Made by a program: the position numbers and the translations under genes
The notes under the pieces: generated by a model
Told to the model about the DNA's origin: nothing
What the model saw: only the letters and a program-made list of their open reading frames with translations
Database searches by the model: none
NCBI GenBank assembly: GCA_029378245.1
Contig: JARKIF010000008.1
Location: forward strand, 930,001 to 994,000
DNA: 64,000 bases
Reading direction: 5' to 3'
Source: Roridomyces roridus
Lineage: Eukaryota; Basidiomycota; Agaricomycetes; Agaricales; Mycenaceae
Shown: piece by piece, positions 33,631-44,132 of the stretch
How positions within the stretch are numbered: the stretch's first letter is position 1
Layout of the letters: each line of letters opens with the position of its first letter

Positions 33631-36111
33631 TCAAAACAATAGATCCTCGTCATCTCCTTGTCGTCCTCCCATCGGGCGCGGTTCATCCGCAAGATAGTTC
33701 CCAAATGCACCGTCCAAATTGGAGTAAGGATCAGCATTGGCTCGGCCTCTGGGTTCTTCGTCCGCGTCACCTTCGTCATCAGACCCATCGTCTGTAGCAT
33801 CGCCAGAAGCATTCTCGCTCGATAATGGGGGTGTTGGAGGCGTCGGTTTTGATGTGGTTGGCGCAGGCAAGTCTGGCACAGGAGGCGGAGCAGTTTCATT
33901 GCGTTCATGCGACTCTGACGGTCCAGGCCCAGGCACATTTACTACCGTTGGCGGAAGCTGTGTGCGCGCCACAGGGACCAGGACTGCTCGCGAGTGGGCG
34001 TTCAACGCGGGGCTGTCTTTGAGCGCTTTCCCGGTAGCATTGCGGATGAAAGTCTAGAATGTGTTAGAAGGGATATAGGCGCCAAAATTCCGTTGATCTA
34101 CCTCGGGGTTCTAAGCAAAAAGAGGGTCAGTCACGATAAATTGCCAGAGGAGAGGGTTTACCTTGTGGTATATACTGCCCAGAGTGCCAGTGTGCAGCAA
34201 CAGTTGATCCAGAGCTCCTCTGTCCATTCTGTCCGAGTCTGTTGTAATTGCAGGCTTCTCCGCCAGCACAATTTCGCCCGCGACAGTAGGATTGATGGCG
34301 AGCAGACGCCAGTACATGAATCCTCGATCACGCAAATCGGGATTGTCCACGTCTTCCGTTGCCCATTTCAATACCTTGTACACGAGCTCCTTGGCCTTGT
34401 CGGATTTGGACTTGTAGATGAAGAGTTTGACGGCGGCGGTCAGTAACGCCAGCTGAACCTGGGAAAATTTTCAGTCATAAGAGGCGGATGACTGGATAGA
34501 TGATACCTCGACGCTTTCGTCCAAGAATGTGTAAAGTAGATCATCAAGCAACTCGTCCGCGTTGTCGATCCGATCGGCAAACTGGCCCAATATCCAGACC
34601 ATAGCTGCCTTGGCTTCGGGTTCGTCGAGGGCATCGAGATGCTGGCACAGAGTAGGGATAACACCCTCGTACTTGCCAGGATACCGTCGGAATATATCTT
34701 TGATGACGATGACGGCCTCCTGGACAACGTACGATACTTTGGTTTCGATAAGGTTCAAGAGTGCCTGGATGCAAGCATCCGAAGCATCTTCTACTTTGAT
34801 CGCCAGTCGGCCGACGGAGCGGACAGCTTTGCGTACAAAGTCAATATCCACCTCGGAAGCGTACTCTTGCAATTCAGCCAGGACCTCGTTGGCGTTCTCC
34901 GCGCGCGCCAGCCGATACATGATTTCGAGTTTCGCAAGCTTGACGTATATCGGATCGTTGTACTTGCAGAAAAACACCTTGACGTCGTTCTTCAAGACGG
35001 TGGGTCGCCGCTGAATGATGAGCAATATGTTGCGAAGTGCGACATACTGGACCTCTGGTCCCGACGAAAGAAGTGTGACTGAGAACAAGGTGAGCCAAGG
35101 GACAGAAGATTAAGGTGTGCTCACCTAGCGGAGGCCCCATCTTCTTGCAGATATAATCGATCAAACGACGGTTCTCCATGTAATTCATCAAGTAAAGCAG
35201 CGCCTTGATAGTGGTTAACACAACAGCCGAGTTGGCGTGTTGTAGCTGGACGATGATACGTTCAGCCATGACCTCGGCGTCGGCATGCTTCTCGGGGACA
35301 TAACGCAGAAGAGAGTCCAGAATGTAGATCTGGCCCCACTCTGAGCTTTCGGGGAGAGCTGCCAGAAGTTTGTTCGCAGTGGCAAGATTGAGCTTGAATA
35401 TTACGCCGTCTTGCCTGTCCCCGATTTCAGACAAAGCTGCGACGGCATTGGCAACAACTGTGGCATTGCTGTCCAGCATAAGATCGCGTAGCTGCTCGAC
35501 AAAGCCGCCCTTTTCCGCCCGGCGGGGATCAGCGGCGTAGAGCTTCGCCACGCAAATAGCAGCTGTTTTGCGGACATAAGGATCGGCGTCCTTGAGACAA
35601 TGGCGAAGGTTCTCGTTGAGGGCGTCAGTGACGACGGGGATGGGAATGTACGACATTGTCCGAATGGCGAGGGCACGAATGAGAGGGTTTCGGTCATTGC
35701 AGTCCTGGAGAAAGTTGGGGATGACCAGATGTATTTGGTCGGGCTTCGAGCGTCCGTAGCTCACGAGGAAGAGGTAAACCACTGAAGCCAGCGGGTAAGC
35801 AAGCGAGTCGAAAGGTCGGTGGAAACGTACTCTTCTTGATCTCGAGCAGCGGAGTCCCCAGACATTGGACGACATCGGTGAAGAGCGGTGACACTGTCGA
35901 GAAAGAATGTGAGGTTTAAACCGCCGTTCGCGGTGGGAGAGGACGTGTACCGACTGTCGTTTCCCATTGTGATGTTGGCCACAATCTTCTTGAGGACCGT
36001 CTTGCGCTTGACAAACTTCTTGTCCTTGGTCTCGGCGGCATGCAGCTCTGCGCGAAACTCCTCTATCTTTCCGCGCTGGAAGAACTTTGCATCTTGGCCG
36101 GGGGCGGCCAT
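33631..36111 (-). CDS. APL2: AP-1 adaptor beta subunit, without ear domain
   Basis: Beta-adaptin is one of the two large chains of the AP-1 clathrin adaptor at the trans-Golgi and endosomes. Exons 36111-35955, 35893-35831, 35781-35125, 35078-34507, 34458-34162, 34110-34102 and 34053-33631 give 725 residues. The adaptin trunk is highly conserved: [85 protein letters not shown]. After residue about 585 comes a Pro/Ser/Asp-rich hinge that ends in [11 protein letters not shown]; the appendage (ear) domain of animal beta-adaptins is absent, as in fungi generally. A 9-nt microexon (34110-34102, Asn-Pro-Glu) is inferred just before the hinge. AP-2 beta is the less likely alternative. Confidence 0.9.
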
Positions 36112-36149
36112 GGTCGACGGTCAAGGAAGCGATCGGCGCGTGACCTAAC
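36112..36149. promoter_or_regulatory. 38-bp divergent promoter, AP-1 beta / Rmp1-like
   Basis: Thirty-eight bases separate the two ATGs. The gap is GC-rich (GATCGGCGCGTGACC) and has no TATA-like sequence. Confidence 0.45.
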
Positions 36150-37243
36150 ATGATCCAACGTTCTCGTCGCCCTCCCAAGCTCGTATCCTCTGTCAAGGCC
36201 TCCCTCGACCCGGCTCTGCACTCGAACATTGATGCTAGTCTCAAAGGTCTCAAAGCCTGTGCTCGCCGCCTGGAACCCGTACTCTCTACCTTGGCAGACG
36301 AGGCGCAAATCCTGCAGCAGATATATTACAAGGGAGCCAACCAACACCGAACTGCACTTTTCTGGCGACGCGTCGTGGAGATAAAACGATACGCGGAACG
36401 CGTTTACGAGGTTGACCTCCTGTCCTTGGTCGACTGTCTCCGTTATTCCTTCTTTAGTCCAGAATTACAACAAAAGTAAGGGGTCATACCGGGACCATTC
36501 GTACGGGCGCTAAAGTATCTAAAGCTCAAAGCTGCTCAAGGGGTCCTGGACGCATTATCCGGATGTTGCATCCGTCTCTTTTTTCCTGGAGCGCATCCGC
36601 AGTTCCACTCTTTTGGCTGAAAAGGTAAAGAACAGCCGTTCTTGTGTGGTTGGTGGCTCATGCCCGGTATATAGATGCACGAGCGGCTCGTCCAGGCTTA
36701 CCAGTCGGTCCCATGCGCGTGTATTTGTGTATATTCGGATGACACTGTCCCTAGATCCTTCGTTCTTGCAATGCAAAACGGAGCATTTATCCATTTGATT
36801 ATGACGTTGGCCGGGATCTCATCTCGGATGAGCGCGCTAGCACAAGAACTTACCGAGGTCCTCCGGTCGATCTCGGACGTTGTGAACCCCATTCTCTCTA
36901 CCCTCAATGTGAGTACAACCCGACCTGCCCGAATTTCATCACGTTTCATGAAATAGCCCGACACACGACCACCAAGTGTGCGTCAGGAATTGTTGGCCGA
37001 TGCCACTCTCGATGTGGACCAAGACATTGGTGTTTCGGTCGTCGCCCGTGATATACCTGAAGCCCGTGATATACCTGAAACTGCTGGAGGTGCGCCCTCA
37101 TCTCTGCATGTGTCCACGATTGGTTAATCTCGTTGCCAGTAATCACGCGAAATACGGTCCCTAGAGCTATTGCAACCAAACGACCCGAAAAACCCAAGGT
37201 CAAGAAACGCAAGCGAGACGAGATTGACGATATCTTTGGATAG
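36150..37243 (+). CDS. RMP1: Rmp1-like RNase MRP subunit
   Basis: Rmp1 is the subunit specific to RNase MRP, which processes pre-rRNA in the nucleolus. Exons 36150-36475, 36525-36624, 36675-36703, 36755-36908, 36957-37089 and 37140-37243 give 281 residues. The N-terminal helical domain has the family pattern ILQQIYYKGANQHRTALFWRR followed by VVEIKRYAERV; KLLKGSWTHYPD and MQNGAFIHLIMTLAGISSR follow. The C-terminus KVKKRKRDEIDDIFG is basic then acidic-hydrophobic, common in nuclear RNA-biogenesis proteins. The assignment rests on the YKxxNQHR core and could be wrong if this helical fold is shared. An 18-bp perfect tandem repeat (37044-37079) duplicates ARDIPE. The divergent partner is AP-1 beta, 38 bp away. 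Confidence 0.65.
37044..37079 (+). repeat. 18-bp tandem duplication in the Rmp1-like gene
   Basis: GCCCGTGATATACCTGAA is repeated twice without mismatch (37044-37061 and 37062-37079), encoding Ala-Arg-Asp-Ile-Pro-Glu twice. Confidence 0.95.
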
Positions 37244-37431
37244 CGTAGTTATAGGGTGCCAAGAATTCGCTTTCATTGACTACCTAACAGCGCCAGGAGG
37301 AGGAGTCTCAAGGCGAAGATAATAGTGTAAACGAGATCGTAATCCCGGAGAGAAATAGTATCAACAGTCCGTGCGGTATAGTTAATCTACGTGGAGTGTC
37401 CGAGCACCGAATCCTTCAACTAGTAAACCCT

Positions 37432-38978
37432 TCAAAGAGCAAAGACGGTCGCCAAGACGACCATGGCACCGACGAGCATGCGCGGGGACGCGACAGAGCT
37501 GGCACCGTTCTTTGCCGTGCTGGAAGCAGAGGGCGACGACGAGGCGGCAGAGGGCGAGGCGGCGCCGGTGGCAGCGGCGGCGGCGGGAGCCGGGGCGGAG
37601 GCAGAGGCGGCATCAGCAGCAGGAGCAACAGCATTGTCAAGGGCGGTGGTGATGTCCATGGGGAGGTCGAGCGGGATGGAACCAACGGACGCCAAGTTCA
37701 TCGAGTTGTCGGCCATGACAACATCGGCGTTCTTGGCCATCACTCCACGGTTGAACATGACATTGGCCATAAAGTCAGACATGAAGGAGTCGGGGATGTC
37801 CTTGGTGTCAAAGTTGGTTCCCCACTGCTCCGCAGCATTGTTCGATGCGGTGAGGTTGCTCGTGTACGCAGCATACGCAGCAATGTTCGAGTCCTGCCAC
37901 CGCCATCAGTAGCTGAAAACGAAAAGGAAAAAGAGACATACGTTGGCAGCCATACCAGCCATCATCATGCCGACCGAGGTAGGGGCACCAGGGGTAGCCA
38001 TCGCGGGGTTAATCATACCGAACATGCCCTTCTCACAGTGACCAACGGTGCCGCAGTAGAAGAAGATCGGGTTCGTGTCGTTGACAACCTGGGTGACTGT
38101 AGAAGGCTCAGTCGAGGGACGACATAACCATGTGTGGGGCACTTACAGACAAAGTCCTTGTTCTGCTCGCCAGAGGCGAAGACCGGGGCGGCACTGCTCT
38201 TGTTGCAAGGGAGGAGCTGAGAGCTCTTGGTGACCGTGTGGTTGTTAGCACCCCAGTGGAACTCGAGGGTGTCTCCGACGGAGGCGTTGGTCGCGAAGGG
38301 AATGAAACGGAGCACGCCCTGGGACGGGGCGACGACGATCGTGTGGGTCTGGCCGTTGCTGCCGGCGTTGCCGGCGTAGCCGGAGGTCGCGGTGGCCTGG
38401 TAGCTTCCACCTGCCGACGATCCACCACCGAACTGGGCGATGCACTGGTTCACACAGTCCTCGTAACCACTACCTCCCCAGTAGCTGCTGCCAGACCCGT
38501 AGTTGGAGGAGGTCTGGTATGAGTTGGACGCCGAGGTGGTGGAGGTAGTGTACTGGTTGTTGTAGTTCTGCGTGGTCGACGTGTACTGGTTGTTGTACGC
38601 CGAGGTGGTCGACGTGTACTGGTTGTTGCTGTTGTCGGTGGTGGAGGTGGACATCATCATGGAGCTGGAGCTGGAATCGTAGTTGTTGTTGTCCGAGCTG
38701 CCGTAGCTGCTCCCCGAGCTGCCGTAGTTGCTGCCGGAGCTGCCGTAGTGGCTGCCCGAGTTGGAGCTGCCGTAGTTGCTCGAGTCGCTCGAACCATAGT
38801 TGCTCGAGGAACCGGAGTTGCTCGAGGAACCGTAGTTGGAGGACGAGTCGCTCGACGAGGAGCCGTAGTTGGAAGAAGACGAGTCGCTCGAGCCGTAGTT
38901 GCTCGAGGACGTGGGAAGGGCGCTGGCGAGGCCAGAGAGGAAGACGGCAGCACCGACGAGAGGAGCGATAAGAACCAT
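37432..38978 (-). CDS. Secreted plastocyanin-like cupredoxin, Ser/Tyr-rich, GPI-type
   Basis: This is an extracellular blue-copper-type protein likely attached to the wall or membrane. Exons 38978-38147, 38096-37942 and 37893-37432 give 482 residues. A signal peptide (MVLIAPLVGAAVFLSGLASA) opens it. Residues about 25-160 are low-complexity Ser/Tyr/Gly/Asn repeats (NYGSS, NYGSSDSS) and then Tyr/Thr-rich segments. The cupredoxin domain (HTIVVAPSQGVLRFIPFATN; LEFHWGANNHTV) offers type-1 copper ligands: His in NNHTV, then Cys, His and Met in FFYCGTVGHCEKGMFGMI. The tail is Ala/Ser/Pro-rich, with a likely GPI site near KNGAS and a final hydrophobic helix (MLVGAMVVLATVFAL). Related fungal proteins are induced in development or host contact; no such evidence is visible here. 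Confidence 0.85.
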
Positions 38979-39473
38979 CGTAAAATTTAACTTGGGACCG
39001 TAGAGGTGTGGATGTCGAAAGACTGGGTACTATTTATTAACCTCCCTGGAGGAACTTGCGAGGGATGCTCTGTCAAAGAACGATGATCTGGGGGTTCGGA
39101 GGTGAGCTGGCTGGGACGACGACAACGACGAGGAGGGACTGACCTCGAGTGAACGAAAGTTGGAGCGAGTCAACCGCGCTGAGAGAGAGAAAAGAAAACG
39201 TGAAAGAAGAAGAAGAGAGAGAGCGAACTGGTGGGAACCTGACGGTGAAGATGGGAGGCCCTTATATGTGTGGCATGGTTACAGATTGATCGACCGTTAG
39301 TTTGGATAGCTCGGCTGAAACGGGGATGCTGATTGGTCCCTAAGGGGAGGTGATGTACCCAGTAATATCAAGGCATTGCACCGACGGTCCAGACCCTCCA
39401 TGGGCAAAAATATCATTGGAGCCAAGACAAGAATACATACAACAGAAAAGCGGTATTATTTAGAACGACTTCA
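38979..39473. promoter_or_regulatory. Upstream region of the cupredoxin gene (495 bp)
   Basis: This is the longest gene-free stretch. On the minus strand, reading toward the cupredoxin ATG, there is a CCAAT box (complement of ATTGG near 39332), an AGGGG/CCCCT stress-element-like palindrome (CCCTAAGGGG, about 39338-39347), a purine/pyrimidine-biased tract at 39180-39230, and a TATA-like AATAAATA at about 39031-39038, some 55 bp before the ATG. The far end also holds the 3' region of the Mso1-like gene. All sites are by eye. Confidence 0.45.
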
Positions 39474-40606
39474 TCAGCCGCGTCGAGATGGCCCAGATGG
39501 TAGTCCAACTCGTCGGGGGGCAGGCGCGGATTCTGCTTCCCGCACAGGCGGCCCTCGATCCTCATCTCGGCTGTTTCCCATCCGTTTCGCGTCCCTCAGT
39601 GCTTTCAGTCGGTCTGTCGCTCTCGAAGGCTGTGGCATGTCATCCACATGGCTACGAGTTGATCGGGCAGGTGCTGCTGCCGCAGATTGCTTGGATGCTG
39701 CCGCATCGTAAATATCTCGCAGTCCCCGCGACGGGGGCGGTTCCGCGCGTGCCTTGTCCACCACCTCGTATTCGTCGTCCTCGTAATTGTCCTTGCGTGA
39801 CGCCCGAGTTCGCGTTCGAGTGGGTTCGGGCGCTGGCCGGCGGCGCTCCTTTTCGTCAAACAGCCACACCGGCAAGTCTGACGGATCGCGTGCCTTTTCC
39901 AGATGATACGCCTTCATCGCCCTGCAAAGCCGGGATTCTTGCCCAACGGGCGTCTCTATGTTTGTTTCGTCAGAATGCATGGAAATAGTGACACGCATAA
40001 AATAACCTTCTCCGGCAAATGTGGTGATATTCGACGCGGCTTTGCCCACATTGACTGTCAGCGTGCTGGCAGCCGATGCAACCTTGCTCCATAAAGTGTA
40101 CCCATATCCACTCTCTGATCGGCAGACGTTAGTTGCAGTCGCCGTCATGTAAGATCGTCGCTCAAACCTGGTGGTGGGGAGGAGTCTCGTCCCGACGGTC
40201 GGTTCCTCATTGACCGTGGAGGGGGCTTCTCAGGCTCGTCTTCGTCCTCTTCAAAACTCGTGCGGGTCGAAGCATATCCCGCCGTTTGTTTCATGCGTTC
40301 AAAGAAAGACGAGCCAGACGCAGTGGTAGAGTCGCTGCTGCGATTTGTGCCGGTGCGAGATTCAGACCGGTCATAGGACGTCCGGGACGATGGCATGGGC
40401 GGGGCCTGAGCCTGAGAACGAGACCTGCTTTGGTTGATAGATGTTGTCGACTTCTGTGGGCGGATCTGGCGCGAAGGTCGGGAGGAACGCTCTCCGTCGC
40501 TGTCGTACCGCTCTGTCCGCTCAGCATCCCTCGTTCTTGTGACAGAACGAGCACGGGGACCAGGCCCACTCGGTAAACCTCCAGCAGTGCGAGACCGGCT
40601 TGACAT
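39474..40606 (-). CDS. Mso1-like (Sec1-binding) exocytosis protein, low-complexity
   Basis: Exons 40606-40168, 40114-40007 and 39955-39474 give 342 residues. The one conserved block is SGYGYTLWSKVASAASTLTV, then VNVGKAASN and, after the second intron, TPVGQESRLCRAMKAYHLEKARDPSDLPVWLFDE. This resembles the Sec1-binding segment of yeast Mso1, which helps SNARE-dependent vesicle fusion at the plasma membrane. The flanks are Ser/Arg/Pro-rich and disordered. The first intron (40167-40115) is needed to join PPP to ESGYGY; the second (40006-39956) is 51 nt, open in frame and could be retained. Function is inferred from the block only. Confidence 0.6.
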
Positions 40607-40802
40607 GCAGAGTAAAGAGACCAGCCCAGCTGGGAGTAGAAATCAAAAGATAATAACGACAATTGATGGCTCCCAACTTGGCAACACCCTAGGCCTAGGA
40701 CTCGGACGGACGTGAGGACGTGATCTGAACGTTGGACGGCCGTCGTGTTCAGATTCACACAACGCCAACTGCTCTGGAGAGCCTTTGCCTAAAACACCCA
40801 AG
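40607..40802. promoter_or_regulatory. Divergent promoter, Mso1-like / sulfide:quinone oxidoreductase
   Basis: 196 bp between the two ATGs. It contains CCTAGGCCTAGG near 40689, a perfect palindrome, and no other recognised element. Confidence 0.35.
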
Positions 40803-42541
40803 ATGTTTCCAATCCGCCAAGTCGGTCGCATCGCAAGACAGAGTCTTTCATCGCCCGCCAGATTTGCTAGTTCTGCTGGGGCAGCTTCTAGCGCAGACAA
40901 GTACAAGATCCTAGTCGTCGGAGGCGGTAGCGGTGGCTTGAGTGTCGCAAATCAAATATACGATCGCTTTAAAGCAGCGGGCAAGCCTTTAAATGTGTGT
41001 TTCCCGCGATATGCGACGCCAACTCGATCTTACCATGCCCACAGGCTGGGGATGTGGCTATAATCGATCCCTCGGAAGTCCACCACTACCAGCCCGGATG
41101 GTGCGTTGATTTTTAGTGAGCCAGATAAATCCACACGCGTCTTTCTAGGACCCTTGCCGGCGCCGGTCTGCGAAGGAAATCGGAATTTGTCCGACCCTTG
41201 CCTTCACTTGTCCCCAAGCATATCACGCTCATTTCCGACCGTGTGACCGAATTTTCTCCAGCGTCTTCCTCCTTGACCACAAGTAAGCTGACTCGTGTGT
41301 TGACGAGCAAACTCACTAAATTTCCGTAGCGTCTGGCCGTAGCATTTCCTATGACTCCCTTGTTCGTTTCCATCTTCAAGTTCGACGCACTCTTCTTGAG
41401 CTCGTATATCTAGGTCGTTGCTGCGGGTATCAAGATTAACTGGGATGGAATTCGGGGATTGCCCCAGGCCCTCATGAGCAGCACGTCTGGCGTGTCGTCC
41501 ATCTACTCATACGAGACCTGCGACAAAGTGTGGTCCGACATCGACGCACTTCGTTCAGGAAACGCCATTTTCACGCAGCCAGCAGGCGTTATCAAGTGTG
41601 CAGGAGGTGACTAGATCCTCTCCCCGGCATCGCGTGGTCATAATATCTTGCAGCTCCCCAAAAAATCATGTGGATGGCGTGGGACCGGTACAGACGCACA
41701 AATCGCGGCAGCAACATCAAGGTCGATTTCTATACGGGCATGCCAACCATGTTCAGCGTCAAGAAATATTCCGACGCGCTGGAAGAGCTACGGGTCTCAC
41801 GCGGTGTAGGCGGATTCTTCGGGCACAATCTCACCTCGATAGATGCTGGTAACCACAAAGCGACATTCAAGCAGGGCGACGCGACTGTGAGCATTGACTA
41901 CACTGTCCTTCATGTCACACCGCCCATGGGGCCGCCGGACTTTATCAAAAACTCTCCCATCGCCGACGCTGCAGGCTGGGTCAGCGTCGACCCTGCCACT
42001 CTTCGTCATACGAACCCCGAGTTCTCCAATATTTGGAGTCTAGGTGACTGCTCCTCGCTGCCCACCTCGAAGACTGCGACGGCGGTTATTGCCCAGGCAC
42101 CCGTTCTTTCAGAGAATTTGTTCTCGGTCGTTGACAGCGGTAAACTTCCCGCCGTGTACGATGGTTATACCAGCTGCCCGGTTCGTGTCTTTCCTGTCGG
42201 TGATTCTTGGACTGAGATAAAAAAAAATAGCTCTTGACGGGGTACGGCGAGTTAATGATGGCCGAGTTTCGTTATGGACTCGAGCCCAAGGAGACCTTCG
42301 CCCCGCGAATCGACCAGTCCAAAAGCAATCGGTGCGTGTTATGTGTGTGCATCTAGTTTTCTGTCGTCTGACACTTCTCCAGCTTCTTCTATCACCTGAA
42401 GAAAGACTTTTTCCCCTGGGTGTATTTCAACTATATGGTATTGCAATCCGGCAAGTATCCTTCTTCCTAGCTGACAGTTGGCAGGTTCAGGGCCGCTGGT
42501 ATGGACCCAAGGGCATCTGGAGACCGACGTACGATGCCTGA
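40803..42541 (+). CDS. Mitochondrial sulfide:quinone oxidoreductase
   Basis: SQR oxidises hydrogen sulfide and passes electrons to ubiquinone at the inner mitochondrial membrane (fission yeast Hmt2). Nine exons (40803-40994, 41045-41100, 41149-41282, 41330-41361, 41414-41606, 41654-42180, 42231-42331, 42383-42437, 42485-42541) give 448 residues. The N-terminus (MFPIRQVGRIARQSL) is a mitochondrial presequence; YKILVVGGGSGGLSVANQI is the FAD-binding fold; IIDPSEVHHYQPGWTLAGAG is family-typical. Candidate catalytic cysteines lie in SYETCDKVW and VIKCAGAPQK. IWSLGDCSSLPTSKTA is the second FAD motif, and the C-terminus WYGPKGIWRPTYDA matches the family end. Confidence 0.92.
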
Positions 42542-42800
42542 TTTATGTACCAAATGTAAATTCAGAGGGAATGGAAAAACAGATGCTGGACGTATGAAAC
42601 GTCGAATGCAAATTCAGAGATGAGTACATAGCATTCATTGAGACTGTTCCCTCTCCATACCGTCGAGAGTTTGTGATGATCATGATGTGGCTGTGACCCT
42701 TAGATCGAGTCATCATTTATCTCTCTCGAATCCTCCCTCGCCCACTCGCTGTCGCTTTTCTTTCCACCCCGCGCAGCTAACAACCGGCCCCGCAGCTAAA

Positions 42801-44084
42801 ATGTCTGAAGAACCTCTTTTCGACCCGTCCTTAAAGAAGCGAAAAAAGAAACAGGTCCAATTCACGGTCGACCCTCTCGCTGCAGATGAGGATCCGACCA
42901 CCCCTGCCCCCGACATTGAGGAAACGACGGTGGATGGTGCCGTCGTGGATCTCGGCCCTTCCACGGCCCATGAGCGCATGAAGTTGAATGGGGAGGGCGA
43001 GACCAAGCCCGCGGAGGAGGAGGATGTCAAGGCCATGTTCGGTGACTTGAAGAAGAAGAAAAAGAAGAAGGAGATTCCTATGGATTTCGTATGTGTGCAT
43101 CGTCGCGCTGGTCTGATCGCTGACTCGCGCAGGGTGACGATTCTGGCACGTCCACCCCGATCGCTGCTGCCCCCGCTCCCGATGTGGGCGCGTTGAGCGA
43201 GGCGGTAGAGGATCTGGACTTTTCGGATTTGAAGAAGAAGAAGAAAACGTCCAAGAAGAAGGCCAATTTGGATATGGAGGCCTTTGAGAAGGAACTCAAA
43301 GCTGCACCCGCCGAAGAGGCCGATGACGATGACGTCGAGCCTACACCGGCGGTTGACCTGGACGATGATGCCGATCTGGGAGAAGATCCTTTCGCGCAGC
43401 CTGCTCCTGGGGAGATTCTCGCCGGCGTTGGATCCGGAAACGAGCCGTGGCTGAAGAGTGACCGGGATTACACGTACCCAGAGGTAATTAGCTCGGCGCA
43501 AAATATTACTTGCACTAACAACGAGCAGCTTTTAGGCCGTTTCTACCAGTCCCTCCATCTCGCCAATCCCTCTCTACTTTCTTCGTCTTCCGGCAAACGG
43601 TACACCATCGCCCCTCCATCCATTCATCGTGAAGGCACGAAGAAGAGTATCTTTGCCAACGTCACTGATATCTGCAAGAAGATGCACAGACAGGCGAGCG
43701 TTGGTGTTGGGTTTTCTACTGGTCTAATCCTCCAATAGCCCGAGCATGTAATCGCATTCCTGTTTTCTGAAATGGGAACGACGGGTTCGGTTGACGGGAA
43801 TGGCCAGCTTGTGATCAAGGGTCGTTTCCAGCAGAAACAAATCGAAAACGTCTTGCGGCGGTACATTGGTATGTCTTTCCTCTCGGTTCACGTCGGCTCC
43901 TCATCGTCTTCCAGTTGAATACGTCACCTGCAAAACGTGCAAGTCACCCGACACTCTCCTTACCAAGGAGAACCGTATCTTCTTCATGGCCTGCGAGTCT
44001 TGTGGCAGTAGACGCAGTGTCAACGCCATCAAGAGTGGTTTCCAGGCGCAAGTTGGAAAGAGAAGCAGGAACAAGACTGGTTGA
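42801..44084 (+). CDS. SUI3: Translation initiation factor eIF2 beta
   Basis: This is the beta subunit of the eIF2 ternary complex that delivers initiator Met-tRNA. Exons 42801-43088, 43133-43483, 43529-43693, 43739-43868 and 43915-44084 give 367 residues. Three lysine blocks in the N-terminal half ([28 protein letters not shown]) are the K-boxes that bind eIF5 and eIF2B. The conserved core is [54 protein letters not shown] and a C4 zinc finger (CKTC...CESC). The third intron (43694-43738) starts with GC: only that choice gives HRQPEHV; a GT donor six bases later would insert Ala-Ser into an invariant motif. Confidence 0.96.
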
Positions 44085-44132
44085 ATTCCTACAATTTACA
44101 CATGCTTTTTTTACTTTGTACACGAAGAGAGA

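Noticed and set aside
38640..38960. Regularly spaced repeats that might be taken for a CRISPR-like or satellite array
   Set aside because: The repeats are codon-level NYGSS/SSD units in an open reading frame, irregular in length, with no spacers.
37396..38990. Long plus-strand open frames opposite the cupredoxin gene, rich in Gly/Arg
   Set aside because: They are antisense shadows of GC-rich Ala/Ser repeat codons. The minus strand has a signal peptide, consistent splicing and a known fold.
42713..43501. 262-codon minus-strand frame opposite eIF2 beta
   Set aside because: A shadow of the lysine-rich AAG/GAG coding run; it has no family similarity and the plus-strand gene is certain.
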